DNA of 64,000 nt from Lentinula raphanica (Eukaryota; Basidiomycota; Agaricomycetes; Agaricales; Omphalotaceae): the NCBI GenBank assembly GCA_027919835.1, contig JANVFP010000007.1, positions 558,001 through 622,000 of the forward strand. Reading direction: 5' to 3'. A model generated the notes under the pieces. The model was not told the origin of the DNA, ran no database searches, and saw nothing but the letters and a program-made list of their open reading frames with translations. Both the position numbers and the translations under genes were made by a program. Positions 25,001 to 35,400 of this stretch are shown here, piece after piece. Numbering within the stretch: the first letter of the stretch is position 1; each line of letters begins with the position of its first letter.

Positions 25001-25872
25001 CTCAAACACAAACTTCGACGATGATATGGCTGCAATCGATTCGAATAGAGATATGAACGGCCACGAGAGAACAGCAGATATACAAGAAGCTGAAAGTCGT
25101 CGGTCGGATCGGTTGAGGAATATCACAGCCTGTAGCGCATCAGCCCTCTCGACCTGCTCGGACTCCTTCTACATGAGCGGGTGGGATTGAAGTTGTTCGA
25201 AGTTGTCGCTCCGAAGAGATATCTTGTTGTGTTGTCATTACCGTGTGCAGGTCTAGGCCAGATGGCCAACCCTCTGGTCAGATCGTGTATGTATCATCTT
25301 GAAACATGTATCTCCATTGGTTTTCTGGAAGCTGCCAACCGCATATGTGAGTGTTAACTTGAAGCAAAGCTGAACTTGCAAAGAGAATATCGAATTTCGA
25401 GTTCTTTCGGATTACAGCCTGAGTTTCTCCATTTCTAAGTTGCTCGTCTTTACTCGTCTTTGCCCGCGAATTGCTGCGACGATACCTTATTCAACTTCTA
25501 CTCCCATTCATCTGGTAGACCGAAGCAGAAAGGAAATGAAATTTGAAGTAAATCGATGGTTAGCAGTGTAGGTTTCAGGTTATGCGATATCGGGAGAAGC
25601 CCAGCAACAATCGATGATTACTACTATCCAGCAGAGCTGCTCGATATTCGAGTATGCCGTGTCCTGCTATATCGGGCTTTATCAAGTCGTATACGATGTC
25701 ATACATATTTCAGTTCTATGCCGCAGGATGAGCGACTTTCCCGGTCAATGGTATTTGAGCAGGGAGCGCTAGTCCTCCAATCAATTGTATAAATTTTCAC
25801 CCCGATATCCCACCACACAGCCTGCCTCCTCAGGTTCTCCATACATAAACCCCAAAATTTCACGAACTGTTT
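22031..25872. other. Array spacer between copies C and D
   Basis: The best minus-strand frame, 22309-22650, reads RRQRCEDRLFRAFRQTLRLK and is the least decayed copy of the duplicated segment also seen at 8.4-8.8 and 18.2-18.75 kb; it has no ATG in a good position and no recognised domain. The unit marker lies at about 23752. AT-rich and TATT repeats are at 24736-24755. I see no intact gene. Confidence 0.45.
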
Positions 25873-25893
25873 CCCCCAGAGCTGGTCTCCCCC
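25873..25893 (+). promoter_or_regulatory. Conserved upstream box of secreted gene D
   Basis: CCCCCAGAGCTGGTCTCCCC lies about 65 bp before the ATG, with TACATAAACC about 25 bp upstream and AACGTTCAAC downstream. Confidence 0.55.
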
Positions 25894-25955
25894 GTACAAC
25901 CGACACACTTTGTCTCCTTTGAAAACGTTCAACTTTTGCTGATACTACTGCTACC

Positions 25956-26614
25956 ATGACTCGTTCAACCGCATCTCGAGTCCTTGCTATCTTGTTCATC
26001 GCAGCAGCCATGTCTTCTGGCGTTCTCGCTGCTCCTACTCAGATCTCCACTTCCTCGAGCTCGACTCATTCATTGTCCTCAAATGAAGGTCAAGTCGGGG
26101 TTCAACAATCTCCGCCTGCCAGCAGCGGACAGGGTTCACTGTCGAACAGCCAAGGCAGCCTGCCACCTTCATCATTGGAGAATGCTGGCACCAAAACCGA
26201 TCCTTCACAGGTACGTTCATTCAACATTGTTTGCTAAGGCGCTTTAGTTACTTTGTTCAACTTTTTTTTAGGAACTTCATGGGAAGCATGATCCGCCTAA
26301 GCTGCCAGATGCGAAGACTCCTACGGAGGAACATGTGAGTGACTTTGAACGACTGTCTCATTATTTTGAATCTTGATTGGTTTCTTTACGCTTTGCTTGC
26401 TTAGGAAAGGTTGGGGGTAGAATTCAATGACAAGATTGCAGAAGTCACTGCGTCGAAGTTGAACGAATACCAAAAGGCACGGATTCGCTCGAACATAGAA
26501 CGAAAATACCGGGCCAAAATCATGAACTCAGTGTATCCGGGTACTGGCAGTCCGCTCAGCGGAGCAGGTACTCCACTTGCTCCGAAGCCTCCTCCTACCT
26601 ACCACCTCGGATAG
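25956..26614 (+). CDS. Secreted protein of the MTR tandem family, copy D
   Basis: Exons 25956-26210, 26272-26334 and 26405-26614 give about 175 aa, again with phase-0 introns only. The signal peptide (SRVLAILFIAAAMSSGVLA, then APT) is almost the same as in copy C. A Ser/Pro/Gln-rich segment follows (SSSTHSLSSNEGQVGVQQS), then a small charged exon (ELHGKHDPPKLPDAKTPTEE), a basic helical exon (ERLGVEFNDKIAEVTASKLN, RIRSNIERKYRAKIMNS) and a Pro/Gly-rich tail ending PPPTYHLG. No cysteines or catalytic motifs are seen in the mature part. It is closest to copy C in layout, but the mature sequence is hardly alignable outside the first exon. Confidence 0.7.
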
Positions 26615-27180
26615 AGCTCTTGAAACATTGGTCCCTGTCCCTTGAATGGCAGCCAAGGTTCGTGAGCGAGTGGGATCGAACTTGCTGATCGAAGTCGTTC
26701 AAGGGAATGTCAAGGAGCTATCTTGTTGTACATATGCCATATAACACCAAAATATTGTAGAGAAACTTCGACAGCTTTTGTTACAGTGCGACTGAGTTTG
26801 TGAAGTTTGGGGATCTAACTTGGTCTACCGTTGCGAAGTTTAAAGTGAAAGGGCCATCTCATATGATGTTTAGACTGAGCGTCACTTGAGCGAGGTCGCA
26901 GTGGAAAGGATCTTTGAATTGGTATCAGGGAAGGAGGATGCATCGATGAGGTCGGATTCATTCTTCCCCGCCTTGCTGCGGTTAATGTTATTGCGCCTCC
27001 TATCTCGATATTTTCTGGATGAACTCACCAGAATCATCGAATGTTTGATTCACAAGTATATACCAGTCGGCGGTAAGAATCGAACGAGGTTGATCAGCAT
27101 CATGCCCCGTCGCAGCCCTTCGGTTGCCTTTGCAATGGCTATACTAACACACATAAAAGCCTCAGACCCACGTTCGTTGT
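26615..27180. other. Short spacer between copies D and E
   Basis: The 3' flank of copy D (CCCTTGAATGGCAGCCAAGG) matches the 3' flank of copy C, then sequence leads into the promoter of copy E. No gene is recognised. Confidence 0.4.
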
Positions 27181-27203
27181 CCCCCTCAGAGCTGGTCTCC
27201 CCC
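27181..27203 (+). promoter_or_regulatory. Conserved upstream box of pseudogene E
   Basis: CAGAGCTGGTCTCCCCC is intact about 75 bp before the ATG even though the gene downstream is broken; CACATAAAAGCCTC precedes it. Confidence 0.5.
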
Positions 27204-27274
27204 TTACATCCAACATCCAACATACTTATTCTCACCTGAGAACGTTCCACTTACTACTATCCTGCCACGTTATC

Positions 27275-28080
27275 ATGACTCGTTTCATCACATCTCGAGT
27301 TTTCGCCATCTTGTGCATCGGAACAGTCATATCTTCCGGTGTCCTCGCTGCTCCTACTCCCTCTCTCTCTCTACCGAACTCGGAGCTCAGGCTCTACCAT
27401 AGCAGCCTTCGACTAACGTCGGACATGGTTCACCATCCAGCGCGTCCAGCGAAGGCGGCCTGAGTAACTCGGACATGATGATGGTACTACTATGCTCGTG
27501 CATCCTGGAGCTGGAAATGCCAATTTTGATTCGCAGGTATGTTCTTTAGGTCCGGTGTAAGGCACTGGTTTTTGGGTATTGAAATGTTTCTAGGGACTTA
27601 CGGAGCACAGGCTGACAGATGGCGAGCACGGTGAGCTTGGAGACGTGAGTGGCCATTCTCTCTGCTTCGAAACCTTGGACATCTGCTGACTCAGTGATAC
27701 GTTGAGCTCACCGACGGAAAGAACGGCGCTGAAATTGAAACCTCACCGATGTCTGAAAAAGTTCTGCTTTGCCTCTACTATGCCTGTTTGTTACACGCCT
27801 TTGATTGTTGTCTGTTCGACGCTGTTCAGGCTAGGCGGGAAGTTGACAGACTGAAGAGAAAAATCAAGAATGAGTTGAACCAGGTCGCAAGAACAAGGGA
27901 TTCCGACGCGACTTTGAAAAAAGGTGGAGCAACTTGAACAGATTGTGAGGAATGTTGAAGCGTTGAAGAAGGATTTAGCAAACTTCCCATCTCAGAACCG
28001 TGAAGTTCAAGGTGTGAAGTTCAGGGCCTTTGTAACTCGAAGCTATGCCTGTAGAGTACTTCGCGGACTGATGCCCCGGT
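27275..28080 (+). pseudogene. Secreted protein of the MTR tandem family, copy E, frameshifted
   Basis: The signal peptide exon is intact (SRVFAILCIGTVISSGVLA, then APT), but the frame then runs to a stop at 27463. Homology to copies C and D continues in other frames: MLVHPGAGNANFDSQ before the first intron recalls MPEHPAAANPNGNQ of copy C. A further exon (GLTEHRLTDGEHGELGD) and a helical exon (ARREVDRLKRKIKNELNQVA) follow. At the A-run near 27917-27922 an extra base ends the frame, while the alternative frame stays open as VEQLEQIVRNVEALKKDL to about 28080. At least two frame breaks are needed, so I call a recent pseudogene; sequencing error in the homopolymer is possible for one of them. Confidence 0.65.
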
Positions 28081-28660
28081 AGGGACAGGAGCAGAGGGAT
28101 GAAAGTCTACCTTGTTGAACTTAGATAGATAGAATGGCATAACATACATGGATGCTACATGGCACACCTGTTGATACGGAATGGCACTCAGGGTGAGAGG
28201 GTGTCATTGAATTGACAGCGAGGAAGAGAACCTGTTGAATCGTTCGCCTCCTCCCTCCTCCCTCGGCCCTCGCCACTCCACACATCCCATTCAACCTACT
28301 TGCTCGAGCTGGCATTGATGGTCACATTCAACTACAACATAAGCCTCGTCCCCACTCAACACTGCATCGTCCGGAGGATCGGAGATCCAGAACTTGTACG
28401 ATGCCAAATGGACACTCATGTGCTGCTGGATTCGATGAGATGGGAGAGGTGGGAAGGAGGAGGGGAAGGAAGGTCAGAGGAGAGGGTGGAGAAGAGCCTG
28501 GGTTCCGCACGTTGAGTTATCACCAGGATGGAGGGGTACGGAAAGTAGAGATGTTAATGTTGTCGCTGAAGGAGAGGTGCAAATCTAGGCGGGCCTGACC
28601 CCACTTGACCCTTGAATCAGTCAAGAATCTGGACGTAGACCGGAGAGATGGGAGACCGTA
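28081..28660. other. Spacer at the right end of the array
   Basis: Purine-rich low-complexity DNA lies at 28430-28500 (GGGAAGGAGGAGGGGAAGG). No gene is recognised. The last 9 bases, GAGACCGTA (28652-28660), are the left target duplication of the next MITE. Confidence 0.45.
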
Positions 28661-29076
28661 GGCCCCCGGAAGCTCCTGCCAAACCTCGCCCGAATTAGCG
28701 TACTTTTGGGGCCAATTTTGGCGATTTCCCTGTCCGAAATAAGCTGAAATTAGCGTACTTTGGGCCTCAGAGCTCCGAGGCCTTGTCCGGCTTAGCGTAC
28801 TTTGGCAGCTGGAGAAGCAAATTTTGAACTTCTACCCATCAATCATAATCTCAGCTAGATAAAGTTCAAAATAGATGATTCTGTACTCACTCTGTGCTGA
28901 AATACATCACAAAATCAGTACATGTAGCCATTTTTGGGAAATTTTTTGAGATTTTGGAGAAATTTTTTGTCTCACGTGACTATTCCCTGTCCGAATAAGC
29001 GTACTTTAGGCTCAAAACGTAGCGTACTTTGAACCCCCATGAGCGGGTGGGGTTCTGCAGGAGCTTCTGGGGTCCT
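28661..29076. mobile_element. 416-bp MITE with TIRs and 9-bp target duplication
   Basis: The ends are inverted repeats of about 33 bp: the left reads GGCCCCCGGAAGCTCCTGCC and the right, read inward, AGGACCCCAGAAGCTCCTGC, with further matches AACC.C.CCCG. The 9-bp direct repeat GAGACCGTA flanks the element at 28652-28660 and 29077-29085. Inside are five copies of an AGCGTACTTT motif at about 28697, 28752, 28794, 28998 and 29021, all in the same orientation. There is no coding capacity. Confidence 0.8.
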
Positions 29077-29394
29077 GAGACCGTAACTTGTAACGTTGAA
29101 ATCTCACTCAAATCGCGTTGACTCATCCCAGTCTGTCGTCTATCGACATTCCTCGTGAGCAGTTGTTAGCCTCGCTATCGCAGCTCTCCAAGCAGATATT
29201 CGACGGATGAGCTGTACGACTTTCCTAGTCTAGTGTGAAAACCTGGGTCCGAACCGTAGCTCGGCTCTTTCCTTATTTGGTCTCACGTGCATATCACGTT
29301 CTCCCTCAGACACGTATCACAAGACCGTAATTAGGCCAATAAATTTTTACTTTTCTTTTTTTTTCACGCGTCAATCGTTCGAGCTACGACCAGA

Positions 29395-30818
29395 ATGAAT
29401 ACCAATGTAGCTCTCGCGGCTAACGACAGTACAACACCATTCTCATTCAAAAGTCAGGCTGGACATGCCCTGATAGCCCAGATAGTCCAGCTCTATGCCC
29501 CGTTTCGACCCCACGATTATGTCCTCGACGGCATTGGAGAAATGCTAGATGGAAAAGACTTAGTGGCGATTACACCAACTGGCTCTGGAAAGACTGGTTA
29601 CATTGCATTCACGGCGCTTGTTGTCCGTGAGCTTACCAGGTATCCCGAAAAGTATCTGGAGGCCCAGAATGCTGCGAAAAGATTTCCAAAAAATCCTCTG
29701 ATGTTGGCAATATGCCCGACCAATTATCTAGAATATCAGTTGGTAAGCAAATAAATTTCATGCAATGGAATCTCAGCTCACAGTAGGTTCACCAGGAAGA
29801 GAAGATGTCAAATATCACCCTCGATATCCTTATCATCAATAAAGAGACCAAAGAGGAGGCTACTAGGAGTGGATCTCTCGACCTTTGGGTTAGAGCAGTC
29901 GACGATATTTCACTATCTGTCCTCCTTCTGTCTCCGGAGCAGTTGAAGTCGGATGAGTTTGCGAGGGCATTGAAGGACGAGAGATTCTTTGTACGGTTGT
30001 ATTCACTTGCCGTCGATGAAATCCACCTCTTGTTGACTTGGGGAAGGAGCTTTCGAAAGCCATTCCAGCAGATTGGGCTGGTGCGGTCAAGGTTACCAGA
30101 CACAGTCACTCTCATGGGACTCACTGCTACCATGCGGGGTGGTACAGTGTTGAAGAACATCTGTCAATTCCTGGGGCTCAAGAACGGCGAGTTTCACCTC
30201 ATCAGACGATCAAACCAGCGACACGATATTCACCTTATATTCTGGGAGATTTCTTCCTCCATTGAGGGAACCAACTTTCCCGAGCTGCAGTGGATCATTC
30301 GACGCAAGCGAAAGACAGTCATTTTCTGCCAATCCATTGGTCTCGGAAATCGTGTTCACCAATTCCTTTACAAATGCAACAAGGCTTTAGGTGGCGATCC
30401 CCGTACTGTGCTGAAGCGGATCCGGGAGTATCACTCACTCTCGAGGAACTACAATGAGACGACACGGACACTTATGCAGTCCGGTGAATGTAATATCGTC
30501 ATTGCGACGAGTGCTCTTGCTGTTGGTGTGGACGTCGATAACGTTGAGGACGTAGTGGTGTTTGGAGATCCAGAGGACACCGATCAGCTCCTGCAAATGA
30601 TCGGTCATATTCGGCCTCGCTATCAGGAGACAAGTGATCAAATCACTTACCAAGGCATCATTTACTTCAACGTCAACGCGCAAAAACGAGCCGAAGAAGC
30701 CTTGGGTACCAGTGCGAGCATGAAGGCAGTCATGAAGTCGAGCGGAAGCGATGCCGGGATGGACGAGGCCCTTGCAGAATTGTACCTCACAAAATTGTTA
30801 GGTACTGCTACGCTCTAG
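29395..30818 (+). CDS. RecQ-like DNA helicase of the second element
   Basis: Exons 29395-29742 and 29787-30818 join through a 44-nt intron (YQL/VHQEEK) to give about 459 aa. Motif I is AITPTGSGKT, motif II LAVDEIHLLLTWGRSF (DEIH instead of DEAH), motif III GLTATM, motif IV KTVIFCQSIGLG, motif V VIATSALAVGVDVDNVEDVV, and a weak motif VI (QMIGHIRPR). It lacks the acidic linker and bromodomain of the first helicase. The terminal TAG (30816-30818) is followed in frame by 46 more codons (PSSVPKFDGYEHKNPHVRRR and onward) before a TGA, so the stop could be a CAG-to-TAG mutation and the natural protein longer. The ATG at 29395 lies about 280 bp inside the left end of the element. Confidence 0.7.
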
Positions 30819-30957
30819 CCTTCGAGTGTACCAAAGTTCGATGGTTACGAGCACAAAAATCCACACGTACGGCGAAGGACTGCTGGGCAGTTTGTCTACA
30901 CCGAGTATTTGGACTTGGTTGAGGACTTAGAATCCTTAGGTTGAGACTTAGTAGTAA

Positions 30958-32394
30958 TGTTACACTGTTGATTAGAGAGCACAAGAAGACTGAGGAAAAG
31001 CAAAATAGATTCAAAATATCTGATCTGGGGCTTTACAGGAAATACACAAGGTATTTATAGAGTTTCTAGGTAGGTAGATATATAAGGAAGTTTATAAGTA
31101 AAAGGATGTCGGCGAGGGGACGTGTCACCGTAAAGTAATTACAATGACACATTCCAGTGCCGCGACACGTACGTGTCGTTACTGGAACCGCCCGGCAACA
31201 CCGAACGTATACAAGAAAACAGGCATGGGTCGATGTGGGTACGAATCGACCCGGCCGTTAGGTGTAGGTAACGAGGAAAAGAAAGCGTAACCGGAGGGAG
31301 CGAAGATCCAAGGGACGCGCCTTCGTGCGTCGTCGAAGCCCGGAACTACAGAAAAGGAGGTGAGTCAGAGAGAGGTAATGGAGTGGGCAAACGTAGCCGA
31401 GCTGGCAAAACGTCGCCGGCATCCCTCGATGTCCCAGGTTTCCAGTTTCCTGGGTAGAGAATTAAGATGGTAGGAGTTCAAGGGCAACCCTAGGTACCCA
31501 GGGTTGAGGGTCCAGGGCAGGACTAGTACAGAGTCAGAGAGGTCCAGGAGGAGTGGGCTACCTAGTGGGTGTATTTAGGGTAGTGGGGAAATGGAGGCAT
31601 TCACATGCCCTTTGTAACGGGGATGACACGAACGGCTGTTCGTGTCACCTACCTGGTAAGCAGAGGCTCGTCGTAAGGTCGATTACACGAATGGACATTC
31701 GTGCGGTGGATCTTGGCGTGCCGGAGTTCCTCGTGTCTCTCCTGGATTGAGGGGAGTGCGATTGTTGGGGACTTCGTGTGGATCCACCAACCGATTTGGA
31801 AAGGCTAAAGGATGGGGCCCCGGAGTCGTCGTGGGTGAAGAAAGATGAGTACTCGTTGAGTCAAGGCGTTGACTCGACGTTCCAACTTGTCTTGAGATCC
31901 GGGGTGTTTGCTTTGGGAAAGAGTCGCCGATGCGACGTTGTGGACCCGGCAGGAGAACGAGGGAGGACGTGGAAGCCGACGACGTGTCTCCCTACCTGTT
32001 GAGGACAAATGAGGAAGTGTAATCCGTTCAAACGAACGGATTACGCACGAAGGATTATGAGTGGCAGGGCTTATTGCCGTTGCCTCCACTCCTGTAGATT
32101 ACCCTTAGATTCTAACCACTGTTCCCATGTCCTGCTAAAGGTCCCGAGGGTCTTGAGGTGTTGAAGAACAAAGGAAAGTGTCGAAAAAGGAAACGGGGAA
32201 GTGGTGGTAGCGAAAGAAGGAAGAAATGATGGCATTAACGGCGGCGGTGAACGTTTGATGCCGAGTTAGCGCTGGTTCGGCATCTATATGGTTCATAGGG
32301 GTCTTCGTCGTTCTGAGGCTCATTAAGGCTCAGAAAAATACGGAAAAAATGCAGAAAAATAGTGGAAGGCTGGGGGGTGTTATGCTTCATAACA
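30958..32394 (-). mobile_element. Probable solo LTR between the two genes of the second element
   Basis: Read on the minus strand the segment starts TGTTATGAAGCATAACACC (32394) and ends CAACAGTGTAACA (30958), so it has TG..CA ends inside a TGTTA/TAACA inverted repeat. A CTCTATAAATACC TATA box lies about 100 bp before the 3' end, as expected for U3-R-U5. There are no long ORFs. Several perfect short palindromes sit inside, at 31163-31178, 31624-31647, 31686-31703 and 32019-32044. I did not find a matching 5-bp target duplication, so the exact ends are uncertain. Confidence 0.5.
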
Positions 32395-32424
32395 AAAATG
32401 CAAGATTAAAGGGATTGACCAACT

Positions 32425-35400
32425 CTACGATAATCCTCTGAACGACGAACCTTGTAGTTGTCCTACTTGTATTAACTCACCTCCTTTGCCCCTGAAAATT
32501 CCTTGCCAATGCAGTGGCTGCGCGTTGAAACTTTTCATTCCGAACATACCTGGCGAATCAGCTGGTGATGGACGAAAGGCCTCTGACGAACCTAAAAAAC
32601 CCCGGGGAATATCATTAGCATTGCGTTCCCATACCTCGCCGCTATCTGATTGAGAACATTCAACTTCATCCAGAAACTCTTCAAGCATATCCTCGACCTC
32701 CAAAGTGGTCATGTGCAGAGTACCATCATGGATTTCAGCCATGCCAAGCGTGGTCTCGAAGTCGTCATCTTCATCATCTGACTCAACATCGGTTTCTGTA
32801 TCAGTATCACTGTCAGCAAAGTCCCCATCATTGCAGTCATTGTTGTCCACCAGAGGGTCAGAAGCAGTAGTCGCAGGAATATCCAGGTCGGAATGAGATT
32901 CTGGGAAGGAGTGATCAAGAGCAGCAACATGCGTATCGACGTCGAGTCTAACTCGAGCACTTGCAGTTTCGTCAACCCATTTTGCAAGCTTCCCATTGTC
33001 CAACTTGCTCCAACCCTTCATGAAATTGTCGGTATCCCGTTCCTCCACATAGCGCCCCACACGCCGCAAGTGAAGTTCATGGTGAGCATATTGTTTCAAG
33101 AGTATTCGAACTTCGGGATTGGAGTGCGGCTCACTGTGACGACCGGAGTGATGCGCAAGACTGACACTTGTTCTGGCATCAATTTTGACTTGAGACATAC
33201 GGTGAAGGTTGCGCGAGATGATCTGCTGGATGAAAACATGGTCAAACTCTTTTCCTTTACGTTCCACGATGAACTCGAGCAGACGGTTGAAATATTCTTG
33301 AATGATATCACAAGGGAAGAAGGCACCAGGTTTACCACTGAGGTTGATGAGCATTGTTCGGAGTAGTGCATTACGGAGGGGCTGGCTCGATTCAAGTTCA
33401 AGCAAGGTGATTGTTTCCAATAGATAGGTTGTGTATTTCGAATGAGAAGAGCCTGCAAATGTGAATAACATGACCTGTATCTTTGAAGTGAGCGATTACC
33501 GACAACGGTGAGCAAAAGTAACTGACCTTTAAAACCTCCCAAACTCTACCGACATCACCGGATGCAACAGCGTTGGCACATTCGCGTGACAGGAGAGCAT
33601 CACGCATGAATGCGATGGAGTTGGCCAAGACCCGATCACCCGTTGTGCGTATCTTCTGCTTTTCTTCATCTGCCTCTTTCTCTTTTCGTGTTGGTCTCCT
33701 CTGCTTCATTGGTTTGCTCACAGCCGAACGAATCTTTGACTTCGTGAACATAAGGCCCATATCGACCATCGAGGGATCATCTGCAACTCCCATCCAAGGT
33801 GTCCCCACAGGAACACTTCTGTTCCACGACGAAGTGTTCTCGGAAGCACCGGCATCATGCAATGCATGATAATAGGCCTGCGTAGTGCTGTAGCTATGAA
33901 AGAGAGTTTTTGCCATAGATTCGAGAACCTCAATCGTGGGTAGACTGTCATTCTTGCTGAGTTCTCGAAAATACTGAAAGATATCCATTGTATTGAACGC
34001 AAGTCTATCGAAGCTAAGCGTAAGCATGCTGATCTTGAAATTCGAAGTGAACACAACGTACCTCCAACAGTCAAGCATCCGAGTGTCCAACACAAGGTAC
34101 GCAAGCTGTATCCATCAGGAAAAATATTCTCATCTTGAGAGTCCCCAGAGATACCCCCCAATTCCTAGGCTGCTCAGAGATTTTTGTGAGCTTTGAAAGA
34201 TCAAAAAACATCCTAGAGATCCTGAAAGATCCTGAAAGCATCTGAAAGCACCAGAAAGCACCAGAAAGCACCCAGAGAATTTTTAGAAGCCTCAAAGAAC
34301 TCAGATACTCTAGGTGCTCTGAGACTACCTAGGAATTGGGGGGTATCTCTGGGGACTCTAGAGATGAGAATATTTTTCCTGATGTCCCTGGGTAATAATT
34401 GATTTTCTTGAGGTTTGATGGATCTTTGCGACCGATTTTGCGGGAGCTATGGCCAAACGTCGAAGGATCCCGACTTAGCGGCTCTCCCCAGTGAGTCTCA
34501 TAGAGTCGATTGAGATCTTGCCACATTGTGTGCCACCATTCGAGCTGAGGCTTGAGTAGGCCCAGGTTGAGCAGCTCGTTCTCCTCGTACTGCATGTAGC
34601 GCTTCAACTCCAGAAGCCTCTGATAGGAAAGTCCGTCACCTCCAACTGGCCATACCCGGGAGCTATACGAGTCGGCTGTCTGTCCGATCTGCGCAAAGAA
34701 ATCGAGGATGGAGGAATAAAGTTCGCCGGTGACGTTCTCATTCTTGCCTACAGTCGAAAGACAATGGATTTTTGAAGCCCGAGGAGGTAGACGGTCTATG
34801 GCGCCCTTTGTCTCGTAAAGCGAGGTAATGTGTGGTTTGAGATAAGCAAGCTCGGGGATCTGAGTGACAAGAGAATCCAGCCATTGGATCATGCCCACAG
34901 TCTCTAGGTGTTTGTCGTTGATCAAGTCGATGAAAAAGTTAACATCAATGTGGGCGCGCTCATTTTTAGCGATGCGGGCTTTCTTGTCGTTGATATCATG
35001 GACATCCGGTGGGAAAGTACCTTCAGCATACTCGACGAATGTTGCCGCAATGCCTACCGACATCTTGTTCTCTCGGCCAGCCCGCATATCCCTCTGCCGC
35101 AAATGACGCTGCGTGTTATCGAAGAAAATTTTTCCCCAAAGGTTTGGGTCAGTTCCGGCAGCTCGTGTTGCAAGGCCTTCTTCATTACCAAGCTCTCGAA
35201 GAATTCCGTAGATAGTACTGTACGCGGGCATGGTTCCAGTACGACTTTCGTAAGCAAACAGATCCACAGGTGCAGAGGTCGAAAAATAGAGGATCCCTCG
35301 TGCTACAGGGAGCCAATTTGCACGACGGTTGAGGGAGAAATTAAGAGCAGCAATTGAGTGTGTAACCACCTGACATGATACAAGTCAATCTCTGCATTCT

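Larger units (their letters stand above)
5396..28080. repeat. Segmental tandem array of secreted-protein gene units
   Basis: A marker of the form TTCTGACTAAGCAGGCGC, followed by TTATCCGGCGTCAAATGCTG, occurs in recognisable form at about 5396, 15858, 19496 and 23752. Spacings are 3.6 and 4.3 kb for the last two intervals. The first interval is 10.5 kb, or about 3.96 kb after subtracting the 6.5-kb transposon at 9327-15819. Each unit contains one MTR... secreted gene on the plus strand, then a spacer with conserved blocks, for example a TCTACTAGCATA-like block followed by CGTACCxTG (about 9075, 19207, 23540). The last two genes (25956, 27275) are closer together, so that part of the array is contracted. 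Confidence 0.65.

Noticed and set aside
28328..28598. Overlapping short ORFs on both strands at the array end.
   Set aside because: They lie in purine-rich low-complexity DNA and have no motif or conserved counterpart in the array.
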